Source: Megamerina dolium (taxonomy: Eukaryota; Arthropoda; Insecta; Diptera; Megamerinidae). From it: DNA of 64,000 nt. The position numbers were made by a program, and so were the translations under genes. The notes under the pieces were generated by a model, which saw only the letters and a program-made list of their open reading frames with translations, ran no database searches and had not been told where the DNA came from. Positions 22,111-32,958 of the stretch are shown in pieces. Each line of letters starts with the position of its first letter. The stretch's first letter is position 1. The stretch spans positions 106,214,917 to 106,278,916 of the forward strand of contig OY978525.1 in the NCBI GenBank assembly GCA_963854835.1, read 5' to 3'.

Positions 22111-22116
<6 letters not shown>
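21964..22116 (+). pseudogene. RTE-like reverse transcriptase fragment trapped between TA tracts
   Basis: The plus strand reads [20 protein letters not shown], then a stop, then [24 protein letters not shown] is the reverse transcriptase catalytic motif and [12 protein letters not shown] is the strand that follows it in RTE-type LINEs. Only about 150 bp remain, with (TA)n directly on both sides. The surrounding microsatellite has replaced or invaded the rest of the element. Confidence 0.8.
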
Positions 22117-22200
<84 letters not shown>

Positions 22201-22207
22201 TTACATA

Positions 22208-22241
<34 letters not shown>

Positions 22242-22267
22242 CATATGTATACATATATATATATATA
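22117..22267. repeat. (TA)n microsatellite tract
   Basis: About 150 bp of TA with a few TACA and TGTA interruptions, immediately following the RT fragment. Confidence 0.97.
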
Positions 22268-22993
22268 CAGACGTGTTCGAATTTCGTATTCGTGTTCGTA
22301 TTTTCTGAATTTTTTTTCAGCATTAAAAGTATTTGCAATGATAAAATGTTTTATATGATTATTAGTTATCTTTTTTACAATAAATGTCAATTTTTTTTTG
22401 CTTGGATCTCGGGCTCCCTGTTCACGCTGCACCAGGTCGCGTAGCCCCCCTCCAGCCCGGTTTTCCCCATGGGAGGGACATCTGGACCCTTGGCAAGTGA
22501 ATCTGGAACAAAAGTTAGATAAGAGGGTTATTCTCCATATAATTTCGCACTGAAATACTGAAGCCGTTTTTTGAAAAGTTAATTTTTACGATAATGGTGG
22601 CTATTTAAAAAAAATTGTTAATTTTTTACCTGTAAAATTTGCATCAAAATCGTGCTTTAAAAATCCAAATTATAAAATATCAAAAATCCCATCCAGTATT
22701 TCGATGCAGAATTAAATTCTCGACAATTTTGCAAGGTTTCATCAAAATCGGTTGAAAACTGCAAGCGTGATATGTCCCACCAGTTTACAAAATGTCGTTT
22801 CGAAATAAACGCGTTTGAAGTTTTAGAAACTCGCTCAGTGCCCCGGGAAATTTTTTAAAAATTCATCTCGTTACCTCGTTTAAATGTTTCTGGCGGACTA
22901 TAGATGCATACTACATTAAAATACACACCTCATAGAACATTTCAAGCAAAAAAAAAATTCGATTTTTTCAAACCGTCAAAGTGGTCTTTCCCG
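22268..22993. other. Unassigned stretch including a GC-rich patch
   Basis: Positions about 22405-22500 are GC-rich (CCCCCCTCCAGCCCGGTTTT) in otherwise AT-rich DNA. This resembles a LINE or host non-coding insert, but I cannot name it. The rest has phrases such as ATCAAAATCGGTTGAAAAC and no coding frame. Confidence 0.4.
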
Positions 22994-23261
22994 TTAAATT
23001 TTTCCATTAGTATTTTATTTCAACTTTTTCTTCTCAAATATTTATACACACTGTAAGGTTTTAAAAAAGTAAAAAAATATATGTCCAGTTTGTTCTTATT
23101 TTTTCGAACAGGTCATTTACGACCCCAGACAAGAAAATTAACGGTTTACAAAATTCAGGGTGCACTGGACATATATTTTTTTACTTTTTTTAAAACCTTA
23201 CAGTGTGTATAAATATTTGAGAAAAAAAAGTGGAAATAAAATACTAATGGAAAAAATTTAA
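22994..23261. repeat. Long inverted repeat (hairpin): 96-bp arms, 74-bp loop
   Basis: The left arm is 22994-23089 and the right arm 23164-23261. The right arm's reverse complement matches the left with only about four differences, mostly run-length changes. Shared phrases include CCATTAGTATTTTATTTC, CTCAAATATTTATACACACT and AATATATGTCCAGT. The loop is 23090-23163. It has no coding frame. It could be a foldback element, an inverted duplication, or a source of hairpin RNA. Confidence 0.95.
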
Positions 23262-23686
23262 GCAACAATTCACTTCTTCAGTATGGTTGTTCTTATTATT
23301 TCGTCTGTATATATACAGTGGCTCACAGCTTATTTCGTACAGTGTATATATTTTTATGTAAATGGCTGTAACATCGAAACTAAAAAACTTATCGATAAGT
23401 TTTGAATGTAGATGTCTGTGTATGTGTTTAGTAAACCTAATAAGAAAGCGGGGAACCCCAAAAATTGTTCTTTTTGTCATGCAAGAGAGAAAAACTATTG
23501 ATCAGCTGATTTTCAGCTCACATCTTATTTCGTACACAAACTTCAATGTAAGTAAGTTTCATTCTGCCGCGCAGTTACAAAGTTTTTTTGAATTGTATGA
23601 GTTTTTGGACCTTTTTAACTATTATAACAATTTTTATTATTCTTATTTTAAATAGTTAAAGTGCTGTAAATTAAACATTTAGCGTT

Positions 23687-24705
23687 ATGGGTCGTCGTAC
23701 AACGATGGAACAGCGTAAACTGGTAATTAACCATTTTAGGAAAGGTCAGAGTGTGCGAAAAATTGCTGAAATGACAAATTTAAGTGCCTCAACTGTCCAA
23801 TACATCATTCAACGCTTCATTCGCGAAAATCGGTTGGAGAACAAGGGCAGAGAAGCACCTAATAAGATTTTCAACGCATCAGACGAGCGTTATATTGTAC
23901 GAAAAATTAAGAAAAATCCAAAGTTATCCACTCCGAAGTTGGCTGCAGAGGTTCAGCGTGAAATAGGAAAATCATCCAGTGCTGAAACTGTCCGACGTGT
24001 GCTGCGCAATCATGACTTGAACGGTCGAGTAGCCCGAAAGAAACCATTCATTTCAAAAATGAATATACAACGCCGACTTGACTACGCCAAAGAGCATATT
24101 ATTAAGACTCCTGCGTTCTGGAATACCGTTATTTTCGCGGATGAGTCTAAGTTTAATATTTTTGGCTCGGACGGAATGTCATATGTTTGGCGTAAAGCTA
24201 ATACCGAGCTAAACAAGGAGAACCTTAAGCCCACAGTGAAGCATGGTGGCGGTAGCGTGATGGTTTGGGCCTGTATGTCAGCAGCCGGAGTAGGTGAATT
24301 GGTTTTTATTGAGGGAACAATGGACAAAATGAAGTACCTCGAGATTCTGAAAAACAATTTACTTCAAAGTGCAGACAAACTGGGTTTGCGGGAAGAATTT
24401 CGGTACTACCAAGATAATGACCCAAAACATAAATCTGGGATTTGCAATCTTGGCTTATTTGGAACTGCCCACACTTGATGTCTCCACCACCACAGTCATC
24501 TGACATGAATGTGATTGAAAATCTTTGGTCTATTTTGGACAATAAAATAAGAACACACAAGATTTCTAATAAGCAAGACCTAAAGAAGGTACTAATGGAG
24601 GAATGGAAAAAAATCACACCAGACATCACTCAAAAATTGGTGGATTCAATGCCAAATAGACTCCAGGCTGTCATTAACGCTAAGGGATGTCATACTAAAT
24701 ATTAA
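23687..24705 (+). pseudogene. Tc1-type transposase (DD34E), one frameshift
   Basis: The protein starts MGRRTTMEQRKLVINHFRKG, with a paired-like helix-turn-helix (QSVRKIAEMTNLSASTVQYI at 21-40) and a second DNA-binding region to about residue 120. Catalytic residues are D152 in FADESKF, D243 in YQDNDPKH and the Glu of NVIENLW; the GGGS box is at 187-190. A one-base frame change at about 24436-24441 separates the last catalytic region (24442-24705) from the rest. With it corrected, spacing between the second Asp and the Glu would be 34. Otherwise the gene looks intact, about 339 codons, the usual Tc1 size. Confidence 0.93.
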
Positions 24706-24808
24706 AATCAACTTACTTTGTTTTTAGTTTGAACTTAAAGAGACGCTAAGGGATGTCATACTAAATATTAAAATCAACTTACTTTGTTTTTAGTTTGAAC
24801 TTAAAGAG
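24677..24808. repeat. 66-bp perfect tandem duplication at the transposase 3' end
   Basis: Units 24677-24742 and 24743-24808 appear identical, each starting ACGCTAAGGGATGTCATACT. The first unit carries the last codons and stop of the transposase; the second lies in the 3' region, next to the inner direct repeat. Confidence 0.95.
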
Positions 24809-25029
24809 ACTGTACGAAATAAGCTGTGACATGAATTTTCCTATTTTTTTCTTATTTTATTTTTTTATAGTGTCAAACACTAAAATTTTGAAAAAGTAAA
24901 TTTTGGAAAATAAAAAACAAACCTTCCTTTCAAAAATGGCATTTATATTTTGTTCAAATTTTTGCTATATTAGGAATTACGACTGCAGCAATTTTTAAAC
25001 TGTCACTGTACGAAATAAGCTGGGAGCCA

Positions 25030-25296
<267 letters not shown>

Positions 25297-25337
25297 TTTT
25301 CTTTAATGAACCCAAATGAAATCTTACGACAAATATA

Positions 25338-25521
25338 GTCTACGAAATATCCTAAATGAGATGGGTATAGACTTTCAACAAACGTATTCAGGAATTAATA
25401 GGTTAAAATTTGTTTAACAAATATTACTTGTCTACGAAATTTCCTAAAAAAATGGGTATAAACGTTTAATAAATGTATGTAAGCTTTAATTGATTAAAAT
25501 TTGTTTAACAAATAGTCCTTG
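25338..25521. repeat. Diverged 92-bp tandem duplication
   Basis: Two units begin GTCTACGAAATATCCTAAAT (25338) and GTCTACGAAATTTCCTAAAA (25430) and both end with TTAAAATTTGTTTAACAAAT. Similarity is roughly three quarters by eye. Confidence 0.85.
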
Positions 25522-27586
25522 TAAATAGCGCTGCATATACAAGGTTATCGATATTAATACCTAACCAAAGAAACTAAATTAAAAGTATATATATCAGTTA
25601 CATCCCTATAACTTTACATATAGAAAACAATACTCAAATCCATGTAAATTAATTCTAAAGTTTCATATATTTAATACATGCTTACGTAAGTAGACTGATA
25701 TTTGTATCACGTGGCTACAGGAGACACAAAAATAAAAATAACAATGCCTGTAGTTGATATATTGTATTTATGAATATACAGACTTCTCCTATGTATAGTT
25801 TATATAAGGATATAAAATAATAAACATAAACATACGTAAATTAAATATCAGATTTCTGTTTTTTTTTTTTGTCTATTAATCACGGTAGGGTTTAGATAGC
25901 AAATACAGTGTGGCATACGAAAATATCAAATAAGCGAAAACAGATTTGCATTATTATTTGCAATATACATAGCTATACATATGTGGCTACTTATTTATAT
26001 ACATATAGACATGTACCTCCTACTCAAATGTAAATTTCATATCACTGCGAAAGGACACGTGTCCGAAGCTCGTGACTATAATACGATGGATAGATAGTTT
26101 ATAGAGAAGAGAGCAAACAAAAAAAAAAATGTATGAACCAATGTATTAGACAAACACAGGGATAAACATAAATACATATAAAAAGGATTTTTATTTTGTT
26201 TTTACAAGTGCTTACGTCCGTAGTTATATACATACCATATACGTACATATAAGTATTGTTGCTATTTTCACAAAGAGATATCCTGTGAGTTGAATTTGCG
26301 CCATATTTTCCATTTTCAAAGGTTTAGTTGCCTTTAATTATCATCACTGACCCAGAAATTGTTAAGATTTTTCATATTTCTATACATTTGCATATGGATG
26401 TACATATAAGTGTGTACGACTCTACCATAGTACGTATACCATCATTGTCCAATTAAAGCGAATCAGTGAATTTTTGATGAATTAACGTCATTTAATTTTG
26501 CAAAAACCATAAAGGGAAATTACATACTTATTTATCAAAGTATAAGTAAATACTAGGGCAATATGAAAAGAATATATGTATCTAATATGTTAAATGGACC
26601 TTTGTGGAATTAACACAAAATGCGTGCTTGTGCTTAGGGTACCTTTGCTTTCAAAATCAATGACAACCATTATTTCATGTAGTCAGAAAAGGAAGGAGTG
26701 TAGGAGTTTGATACTAGGAGGGTATTTTAAAGAGACAACGAGAGAGAAAGAGAGAATATCAATTTATTATACAGATACCTACATATTCATATAGCTGTAA
26801 AACGTTTTTTTTTTTATCTTCGCTTACACAACATAAAGCGCACCTACAGGTGGTTTCCATGGAAGCGTAAAAATTGTTTGAAATTGATGAATTAATGAGT
26901 TGGAAATTGTTTTCTCGTTATTATTTATCAACATCTACTCCTTCGCTTATCATGTCACTTACGCTTGTTCTTTCTAATTTCTATCACACTCTTTCACACT
27001 CTGATACCATCCCTCAAAACACTATAGCTCTCTCTCTCACTCTATCTCTTATGTGTTGTTTTGGTTCACACTACTGAACTGGAACTTTCAAGTAATATCT
27101 ATGGGGACAGATTAGGAGAATCTCTAACTCTATTTAAACATAATGCGAATCAATATATAATATTATGACATTGTTGCTATTGTGATTATACTTTTTGCAC
27201 TTTAATAGACATTTCCTTGCTCGTCTTCTTCTCTGCATATATTTTGTATTGACAATTAAGCGCGTATTAGCGATTGATTATATTTCATTGAACAATAAAA
27301 TTATTTATTATTTAATCAGAGTGTGAAAATAAACAATTTCTAAAAGTGATTAAGTATGTCAATAGGATAACAGGCAAATATATGTACATACGTAGCTACT
27401 TGAAAGTATATTCTTTAATGTATCATGCTTGCTCAGTTGTTCACTTAGCTGTAAGTAACAATTTGCATGTACATATTTAGTATCAACTGAATGTCTATTA
27501 TCAATAGATATAATATTTTTAAAGAAATTCTTCATTTAAAATGTTTATGTTAATTCGATTGCTACTTAATGATTGACCCCCCTTAA
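25522..27586. other. Non-coding stretch
   Basis: No gene recognised. A GAGAGAAAGAGAG run at about 26740-26757 and CTCTCTCTCACTCTATCTC at about 27030-27048 are the only distinct simple sequences. Confidence 0.5.
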
Positions 27587-28510
27587 ATATACTCAGTTTT
27601 TTGCTTCATTCATGTATCATTTTGATGAAATTTGACAAAAGTAACCTATAATCCAAGGGTACGGAGGGGATTGATAATGGGCATGATCGGACGGCTATCA
27701 CGCCCACACCAAGCATTCAAAGCGACTAATCGCGGAATTTTCAAAATCTTTAACTTGCTAAAAGTCAGTTAATATATCATCTGGGACAACAATATTTAGC
27801 ACGTAGAGTTATGTTATACTGCTAAATAATCCCGCCAGAAATGGGCGAGCTACGCCTACTTTTTATAGTAGCTCCCATACAAAGTGCTTGAATTTCTTTT
27901 CAATTGAAACCGCTTTAACTTGGCCAGTTTTTTACCTAAAGCAACCATAATTGACACCTAGATTACCATTGTAGTCGGAAATAAGCTGGCGTAAAATCAG
28001 AAAGCCACGCCCACTTCTTTATGTGGCTCCCATACAAAGTGCCCGAATTTCTTTTCAATGGAAACCGCTCTAACTTGGGCAGTTTTTTACCAAAAGCAAC
28101 CATAATTGACACTTAGATTACCATTGTAGTCGAAAGTAAGCTGGCGTAAAATCAGAAAGCCACGCCTACTTCTCTATGTAGCTCCAATACAAAGTCAAGG
28201 TAATTAAACAACATTTTTGAAGTGCCATAACTTACAAACTATTTGGTTTAGAATAAGTATATTTAGATTGTGAATTAGTATTATAAGGTTAACTGGATTT
28301 ACAGGAAATGGGCTAAGCCAAGCCCACTGTTTGTAGTAGCCCCCATACAAAATGACCGAATTCTTTTAAATTGAAAGCGCTTCAACTACGTCAATCATCT
28401 GTCTAAGAGAACCATAATTGACACTTGGATTTACATTATAATCGGAAATAGTCGGACATAAACTCAGCAATTTATAATTTGGTCGTCCCCAGCGGACTGT
28501 AATGTCATTT
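27587..28510 (-). mobile_element. Old mini-me/DINE-like element, (GGAC)n end missing
   Basis: The reverse complement follows the copies at 42919-44535 and 58850-60431. Conserved phrases include ATCCAAGGGTACGGAGGGGA (27652-27671), CACGCCCACACCAAGCATTC, GGGACAACAATATT, and repeated TATGGGAGCYACN with GGCGTGG-type cores (on the plus strand as CTCCCATACAAAGTGC and CCACGCCCAC). The right boundary retains TCGTCCCCAGCGGACTGTAA, matching the other copies' start. The terminal part with the (GGAC)n array is absent. Many substitutions show this copy is old. Confidence 0.82.
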
Positions 28511-29921
28511 TTCTTAATTATAAGCGTAATTATGGTTGAAAAAATAAAAAGTCAATGAAAAAAATATTAAATTTTTACAAAGTAAAACTTGAGGATAGAT
28601 TGGTTTTAAGACCTCACATACGGTGACAGATGTCGAAAGAGAGAGAGAGAGAAGGAGAGACACATAGCCTCCATTGGAAAGTTTAAGCGCAGCAGGGCTT
28701 GACAGCGCAGAGAGAGCACAAATAGAATCGACAGATGGAATTCTTTGCCTGCTGTCATATGTACATCAATTGTAATACCCATATTAGTAAGTATCTACAC
28801 GAACAGATATTATTACCTCTTTTTTGGCCAACAATTTCTAAACAAAAATGTTCGTTTTGTTCGAAAAACTTAAAATGAACCATCAGATATTTTATTTGTA
28901 AAATTTGGCGGACTTGAGCATTTAAAAATATATATTATAACTTTACTCTATTCGCTCTAATATCTCTTCCATGAACTGAAAAAAAAAACTAATAGGGTTA
29001 CTTTTCACAGCAAAATGTACGCAATTAAATGACATGGTCGAAATGCAACCTTGCAAATCAGCTGATTGCTACTAAGTACTTGTTCTTTTCATGCATAAAA
29101 AATGTAAAATTTTTATAGAGTAACGGTTATCACTAAAAAATGAATGCTTACCATTACACAATTTCTCAGACAAAAAAAAAATCAAGAACGACTGAAAACA
29201 CTTACCTAATTTTCCATAGAAAGTTTATATTTCACTCTTATCTATTCAAATAGGAACACCTGTAACGAAAAATAGAATTTCGTGAAAATAAATCCATAAA
29301 ATATATATTAATACAGATAATCAATAAAAAAAAAAAGTAATAACATAAACGTTTTTTTTTTACATATGTGCATCAATAGTCAAATGAACATTCGTATTAC
29401 AGACTTTTAGTTACAAGTTATTAGTTACGTTATAACGTAAATCTTGATAAGTGAGCATTGCGCTAGTATTTCAATATATATACATATCTCCATAACTAAC
29501 TACCAAACTATATATTAAAATATGTTCAACCTTAATTTATCAATCGAAAAAAGAAAAGAAATCTAAATAAAATATTGAAATTGGAGCAAATGTTATGAGT
29601 GTTACGGGTGTACACCCAAAAACAAAAAAACACCTTTATCACCTTTTATTACAAATACGTATAATTCTTCAAATATTTGATATGATTGAGTTACTTATAT
29701 ACGTACACTATGTATGCAAATACATTAGAGTGGTTCGTTCACATGCATCACTCCATCATAACTTGTTAATACATAATAAATCTATAACATGTTGTAATAC
29801 CGTTGTAATTTTTAACATAAAAATAAACTAGTAATCGAACAAAAATAAAATGTTTGCGTTAGAGTGAAAAAATAGAAGCTTTGTGCATTTTTTTTTTTTT
29901 TTGCTGAAAATAATTGGTTTT
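28511..29921. other. Non-coding stretch
   Basis: No gene recognised. A short GA run lies at 28637-28653. Confidence 0.5.
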
Positions 29922-30785
29922 TATTCAAGGATATTCAAGGAAATTTTTTAAAATTTATTTTCTGTCATTTTTTCTTCAGAAAAATTTTTAAGTAGGATTT
30001 TTGCCCAACTGCCATGAATTTCGTTTGATACCCATATCATTAAACTACATTATACTACTAATTTTTTCGAATTTTTTTTTTTTTTTGTGAATAAATGTGA
30101 GAAATTGTGAAAATCGATTTTTCGAAAATTTTACGTAATACTATTCTTTGGTCGGTACCGATCAACTTATAGCCTATACAAACGGCAGCGTTAAACCGAA
30201 TTAACTGCGTACTTAATCCGAATAAAATACTAACCTGACAGACGGCAGTATTGTGGATTAAGTAAACAGCTGACAGCTGTTTTATTAGGTTTGCTCACCT
30301 ACATTACTATCACTATCAATTTCTGTCATCTGTCACTCTCGATATGAGAAAATAAACTAGAAGTACAAGTATAATCGGAAACTTGTAAATTAGCATTTAG
30401 AATACGCAATTGACAGCTGGATTTATTGGTCCGCCAACGCTTTTCCTATAGAAAATTGTTAACAATTGTTGAAAGTTTTTATTTTTAAGGGAACACACCT
30501 TATTATTTTGTAAGATGCTTCGAGAAAAAATTCACAATAGAAAACAGCTGTTAATTTTCAACAGTGTTGCCAACGAAAATTGCCCTAATCCTCTTTAATT
30601 TTGAGAATTAACTCGTAGAGCTACTGGGGATTAACTGCAGTTAACGCCCGAGTTAATTCAAATTAACTCGTTAATCCGGATTAACGCTGTCGTCTGTCAG
30701 GGCTATTAGAAGGCTTGTCCCTAACCGCTAAAATTTACTAGAATGTTGATAAATTTTTCGACTACAATAGTTTAATATTCATTTC
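29922..30785 (+). repeat. Unclassified dispersed repeat (copy 1), split by a MITE
   Basis: Outside the MITE at 30172-30703 the sequence matches 54145-54460. Shared phrases are TTATTTTCTGTCATTTTTTC, GTTTGATACCCATATCAT, a T run, GAAATTGTGAAAATCGATTT, then GATCAAC, and after the MITE GTTGATAAATTTTTCGACTA. The unit is about 340 bp. I see no coding frame, terminal repeats or target duplication, so its class is unknown. Confidence 0.75.
30172..30703. mobile_element. TA-flanked MITE carrying palindromic TAATCC sites (copy 2)
   Basis: TA flanks are at 30170-30171 and 30704-30705. The right end's reverse complement starts GCCCTGACAGACGACAGCGT and continues into GTTAATCCGGATTAAC; the left end is more diverged (GCCTATACAAACGGCAGCGT). 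The interior matches copy 1 in inverted orientation, sharing for example GACAGCTGGATTTATT and CTCTTTAATTTTGAGAATTA. Length 532 bp, no coding frame. Confidence 0.87.
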
Positions 30786-30974
30786 AATCATGATTTTTAT
30801 AAAAGCTTTGGATTTTAAGGAAAGCAAAATTGCCTTAAAAATACTGTAATTTTAAATTTAAAAAGGGAAATAACAAAATACAATTTAAATTATTATAAAA
30901 TAAAGAAAATTATCGAGAATAAATGCATATGTTGTTTTTGTTTGAGTATTAAAAAAAAGCAAGTATCGTTTAAG

Positions 30975-31112
30975 TGCATTAGAGGACCGCTCAACTTGTA
31001 GTTATAAATCTAATCAAGCTTTTGAACCTTTGAACCGCCATAACTTGGGTAGTGTTTTGCTTAGGACAACCATGTTTGACACATAGATTAACATTACACA
31101 ATCCTTAGCGGA
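30975..31112 (-). mobile_element. Mini-me/DINE-like fragment
   Basis: Phrases AACCGCCATAACTTGGGTAG, TAGGACAACCATGTTTGACA, ATAGATTAACATTACA and GAGCTCCCGTACATAG repeat one monomer of the mini-me family in minus orientation. Confidence 0.6.
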
Positions 31113-31231
31113 GCTCCCGTACATAGTCGCCAGTGACGTAGCCAGGGGAGGGGATCAAGGGTATAGGTTCCTTGGTCGATGGATTTGTTAGAAAAGAAAA
31201 ATAACAATACAGATACAATACAGATACAATA

Positions 31232-32047
31232 CAGTAATTTTTTAGCAACTTTCTTTTTGACAACACTGTTTTCGGCAGTAAGCAATTGAGAAGTCGAGCC
31301 CTCTCTCGAAGAACGAAAACTACACTCTACAAGTCTCTCATCATGCCTGTCCTAACATATGGCGCTGAATCCTGGACAATTTCCACCTCCGATGAGCGAA
31401 TGCTTGGAGTTTTCGAGAGAAAAGTCCTACGCAAGATCTTTGGCCCTATTTGCGTGTTATATTCGGAACCCGCTGGAGGACGGCGCAGAAGAGGAAGACC
31501 AAACCTCCGGTGGAAAGACCAAGTACTGGAGAACCTGACGGCGCTTGGAATTTCTAACTGGCGCCAGCTAGCGAAGCACAGAGATGGCTGGCGAAGCATG
31601 TTATTTTCGGCCTAAATCGATATTCGGTTGTTATGGCCACATAAGAAGAAGTTTTTGGCAGCTCAGCTATTTTCATGTAACATAGTACTGTCAAATATGT
31701 TCAGTTTGTTCTATAATTTGACCAAGAATCGACTTACAAACTTTATGATCAGTTTGGGCGACCTTGTGACTAAATTTCGCACCAAATCTACATGATTGGA
31801 CATTAAACCACCAACACGCATACGTAGAGTGCAGACGGAGGAAAATATCGCAGCTGTATTTGCCAAAATTGGACCCAGCGTATGAACCATTTGAGGCGTA
31901 GCCGCAGTCAACATTTACATGAAATCATCTTTAAATATTGAATTAGATAGATCGTTCTATCGACTCAAATAAAGATTTCATACATTTCTCTAAATTTTAT
32001 GCTTTTTTTTTTTAAATCAAATCCGAAGGCTCTTAAAAATCACCTTG
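31232..32047 (+). mobile_element. Deleted DD41D element containing an RTE insertion
   Basis: TA flanks are at 31230-31231 and 32048-32049. The left end CAGTAATTTTTTAGCAACTT and the reverse complement of the right end CAAGGTGATTTTTAAGAGCC match the two ends of the DD41D element at 36989-38465. The transposase is reduced to an N-terminal piece (about 31760-31860) joined to a non-coding or C-terminal piece, so it is a non-autonomous deletion derivative. An RTE 3' fragment sits inside at 31279-31650. Confidence 0.88.
31279..31650 (+). mobile_element. RTE-like LINE 3' end inserted in a DD41D element
   Basis: An 11-bp direct repeat with one mismatch, GTTTTCGGCAG at 31268-31278 and GTTTTTGGCAG at 31651-31661, flanks the fragment and restores the host element when removed. 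The frame from 31286 encodes a typical RTE reverse transcriptase C-terminus: LSRRTKTTLYKSLIMPVLTY, GAESWTIS, FERKVLRKIFGP, then after an internal deletion GRRRRGRPNLRWKDQV, NWRQLAKHRDGWRS and a stop at 31613-31615. The 3' end GGCCACATAAGAAGAA is a short tandem-type tail. Confidence 0.9.
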
Positions 32048-32109
32048 TAATAATATATAGTTATTTAAAAATCATTCGAAAAAATTTTTTTTTTTTACAT
32101 ATTTTTCAT

Positions 32110-32305
32110 TCAGCCAAAAATAGCCATATCTTACACTTGCACAAATTGGCTACGCCCATTAATTAATGTAACTTCCATACAAAGTAATGAAATATTTTCA
32201 ATTTTGTAGTGCCATAATTTATGTAGTCTACCGTCTAGGACAATTACATTTGACACGTAAATTAATAATGTAGTCAGAAATAAATCTGATCGAAATTCGC
32301 ACGTG
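32110..32305 (-). mobile_element. Mini-me/DINE-like fragment
   Basis: One monomer of the family in minus orientation: GGCTACGCCCATTAATTAAT, TTCCATACAAAGTAATGAA, TAGGACAATTACATTTGACA and AATGTAGTCAGAAATAA. Confidence 0.6.
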
Positions 32306-32925
32306 ATATTTCTCGTAAAATTTATTTTCTTATTCTAGCTTTATTATATACTGATGTTCTATTTTAAATTAAAAGAAAATATTTGTTTAAGATGATGCAC
32401 TCTAATATTTATATACGTATTATTATTTCACTACCTGGTTACAAATATTTCATTTATATTTACTGCCAATTTTATTTGATATCCTAACCCCATTTTTTTT
32501 TTTCTTTTGATATCCTTCAAATGCAAACGAAAACAACATAACATGAATATTTGTAATATGTGTATGTACTTACGAGTGTGTGTGTGTGTGTGTGTGTAAG
32601 GGTATATCAATTTTATTTTATCTATTGACAAAGCTATTAGCACAGCATGGATATTCGTATTGATGTATGGAGGTGCGAGTAGGTGCTAGGTACGCAATTT
32701 GTTCCTTTTTTTTTTTTTGCTTTTTCTAATATCTTTTATGCACTTTTTTCTATGAATATATAGTATATATATATATGTGTATGTGTGTGTGTGTGTTTAT
32801 TTTACTTACGATTATTTTCACATTTATTTTATGTTACTTTTGAAGTAGTAGTTAAACGAAAATAGCGTTTTTGCGAGAATTCGTTGCAATATGATTGAAA
32901 CTTATGAGTTTCATATCATCATCAA

Positions 32926-32958
<33 letters not shown>

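Larger units (their letters stand above)
23316..25032 (+). mobile_element. Full-length Tc1-type element with IR/DR ends
   Basis: Terminal repeats start CAGTGGCTCACAGCTTATTT on the left and CAGTGGCTCCCAGCTTATTT on the right (reverse complement), extending to 29 bp with one mismatch. TA flanks are at 23314-23315 and 25033-25034. A second copy of the motif AGCTTATTTCGTACA lies about 200 bp inside each end (23515-23536 and 24810-24829). This gives the paired direct repeats within inverted repeats of IR/DR Tc1 elements. Length is 1717 bp. It sits beside a (TA)n tract on its right. Confidence 0.95.

Noticed and set aside
21664..22444. Long open frames of alternating Tyr and Ile on both strands
   Set aside because: They are translations of (TA)n microsatellites, open in every frame, and not genes. 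The same holds for the frames at 25003-25338.
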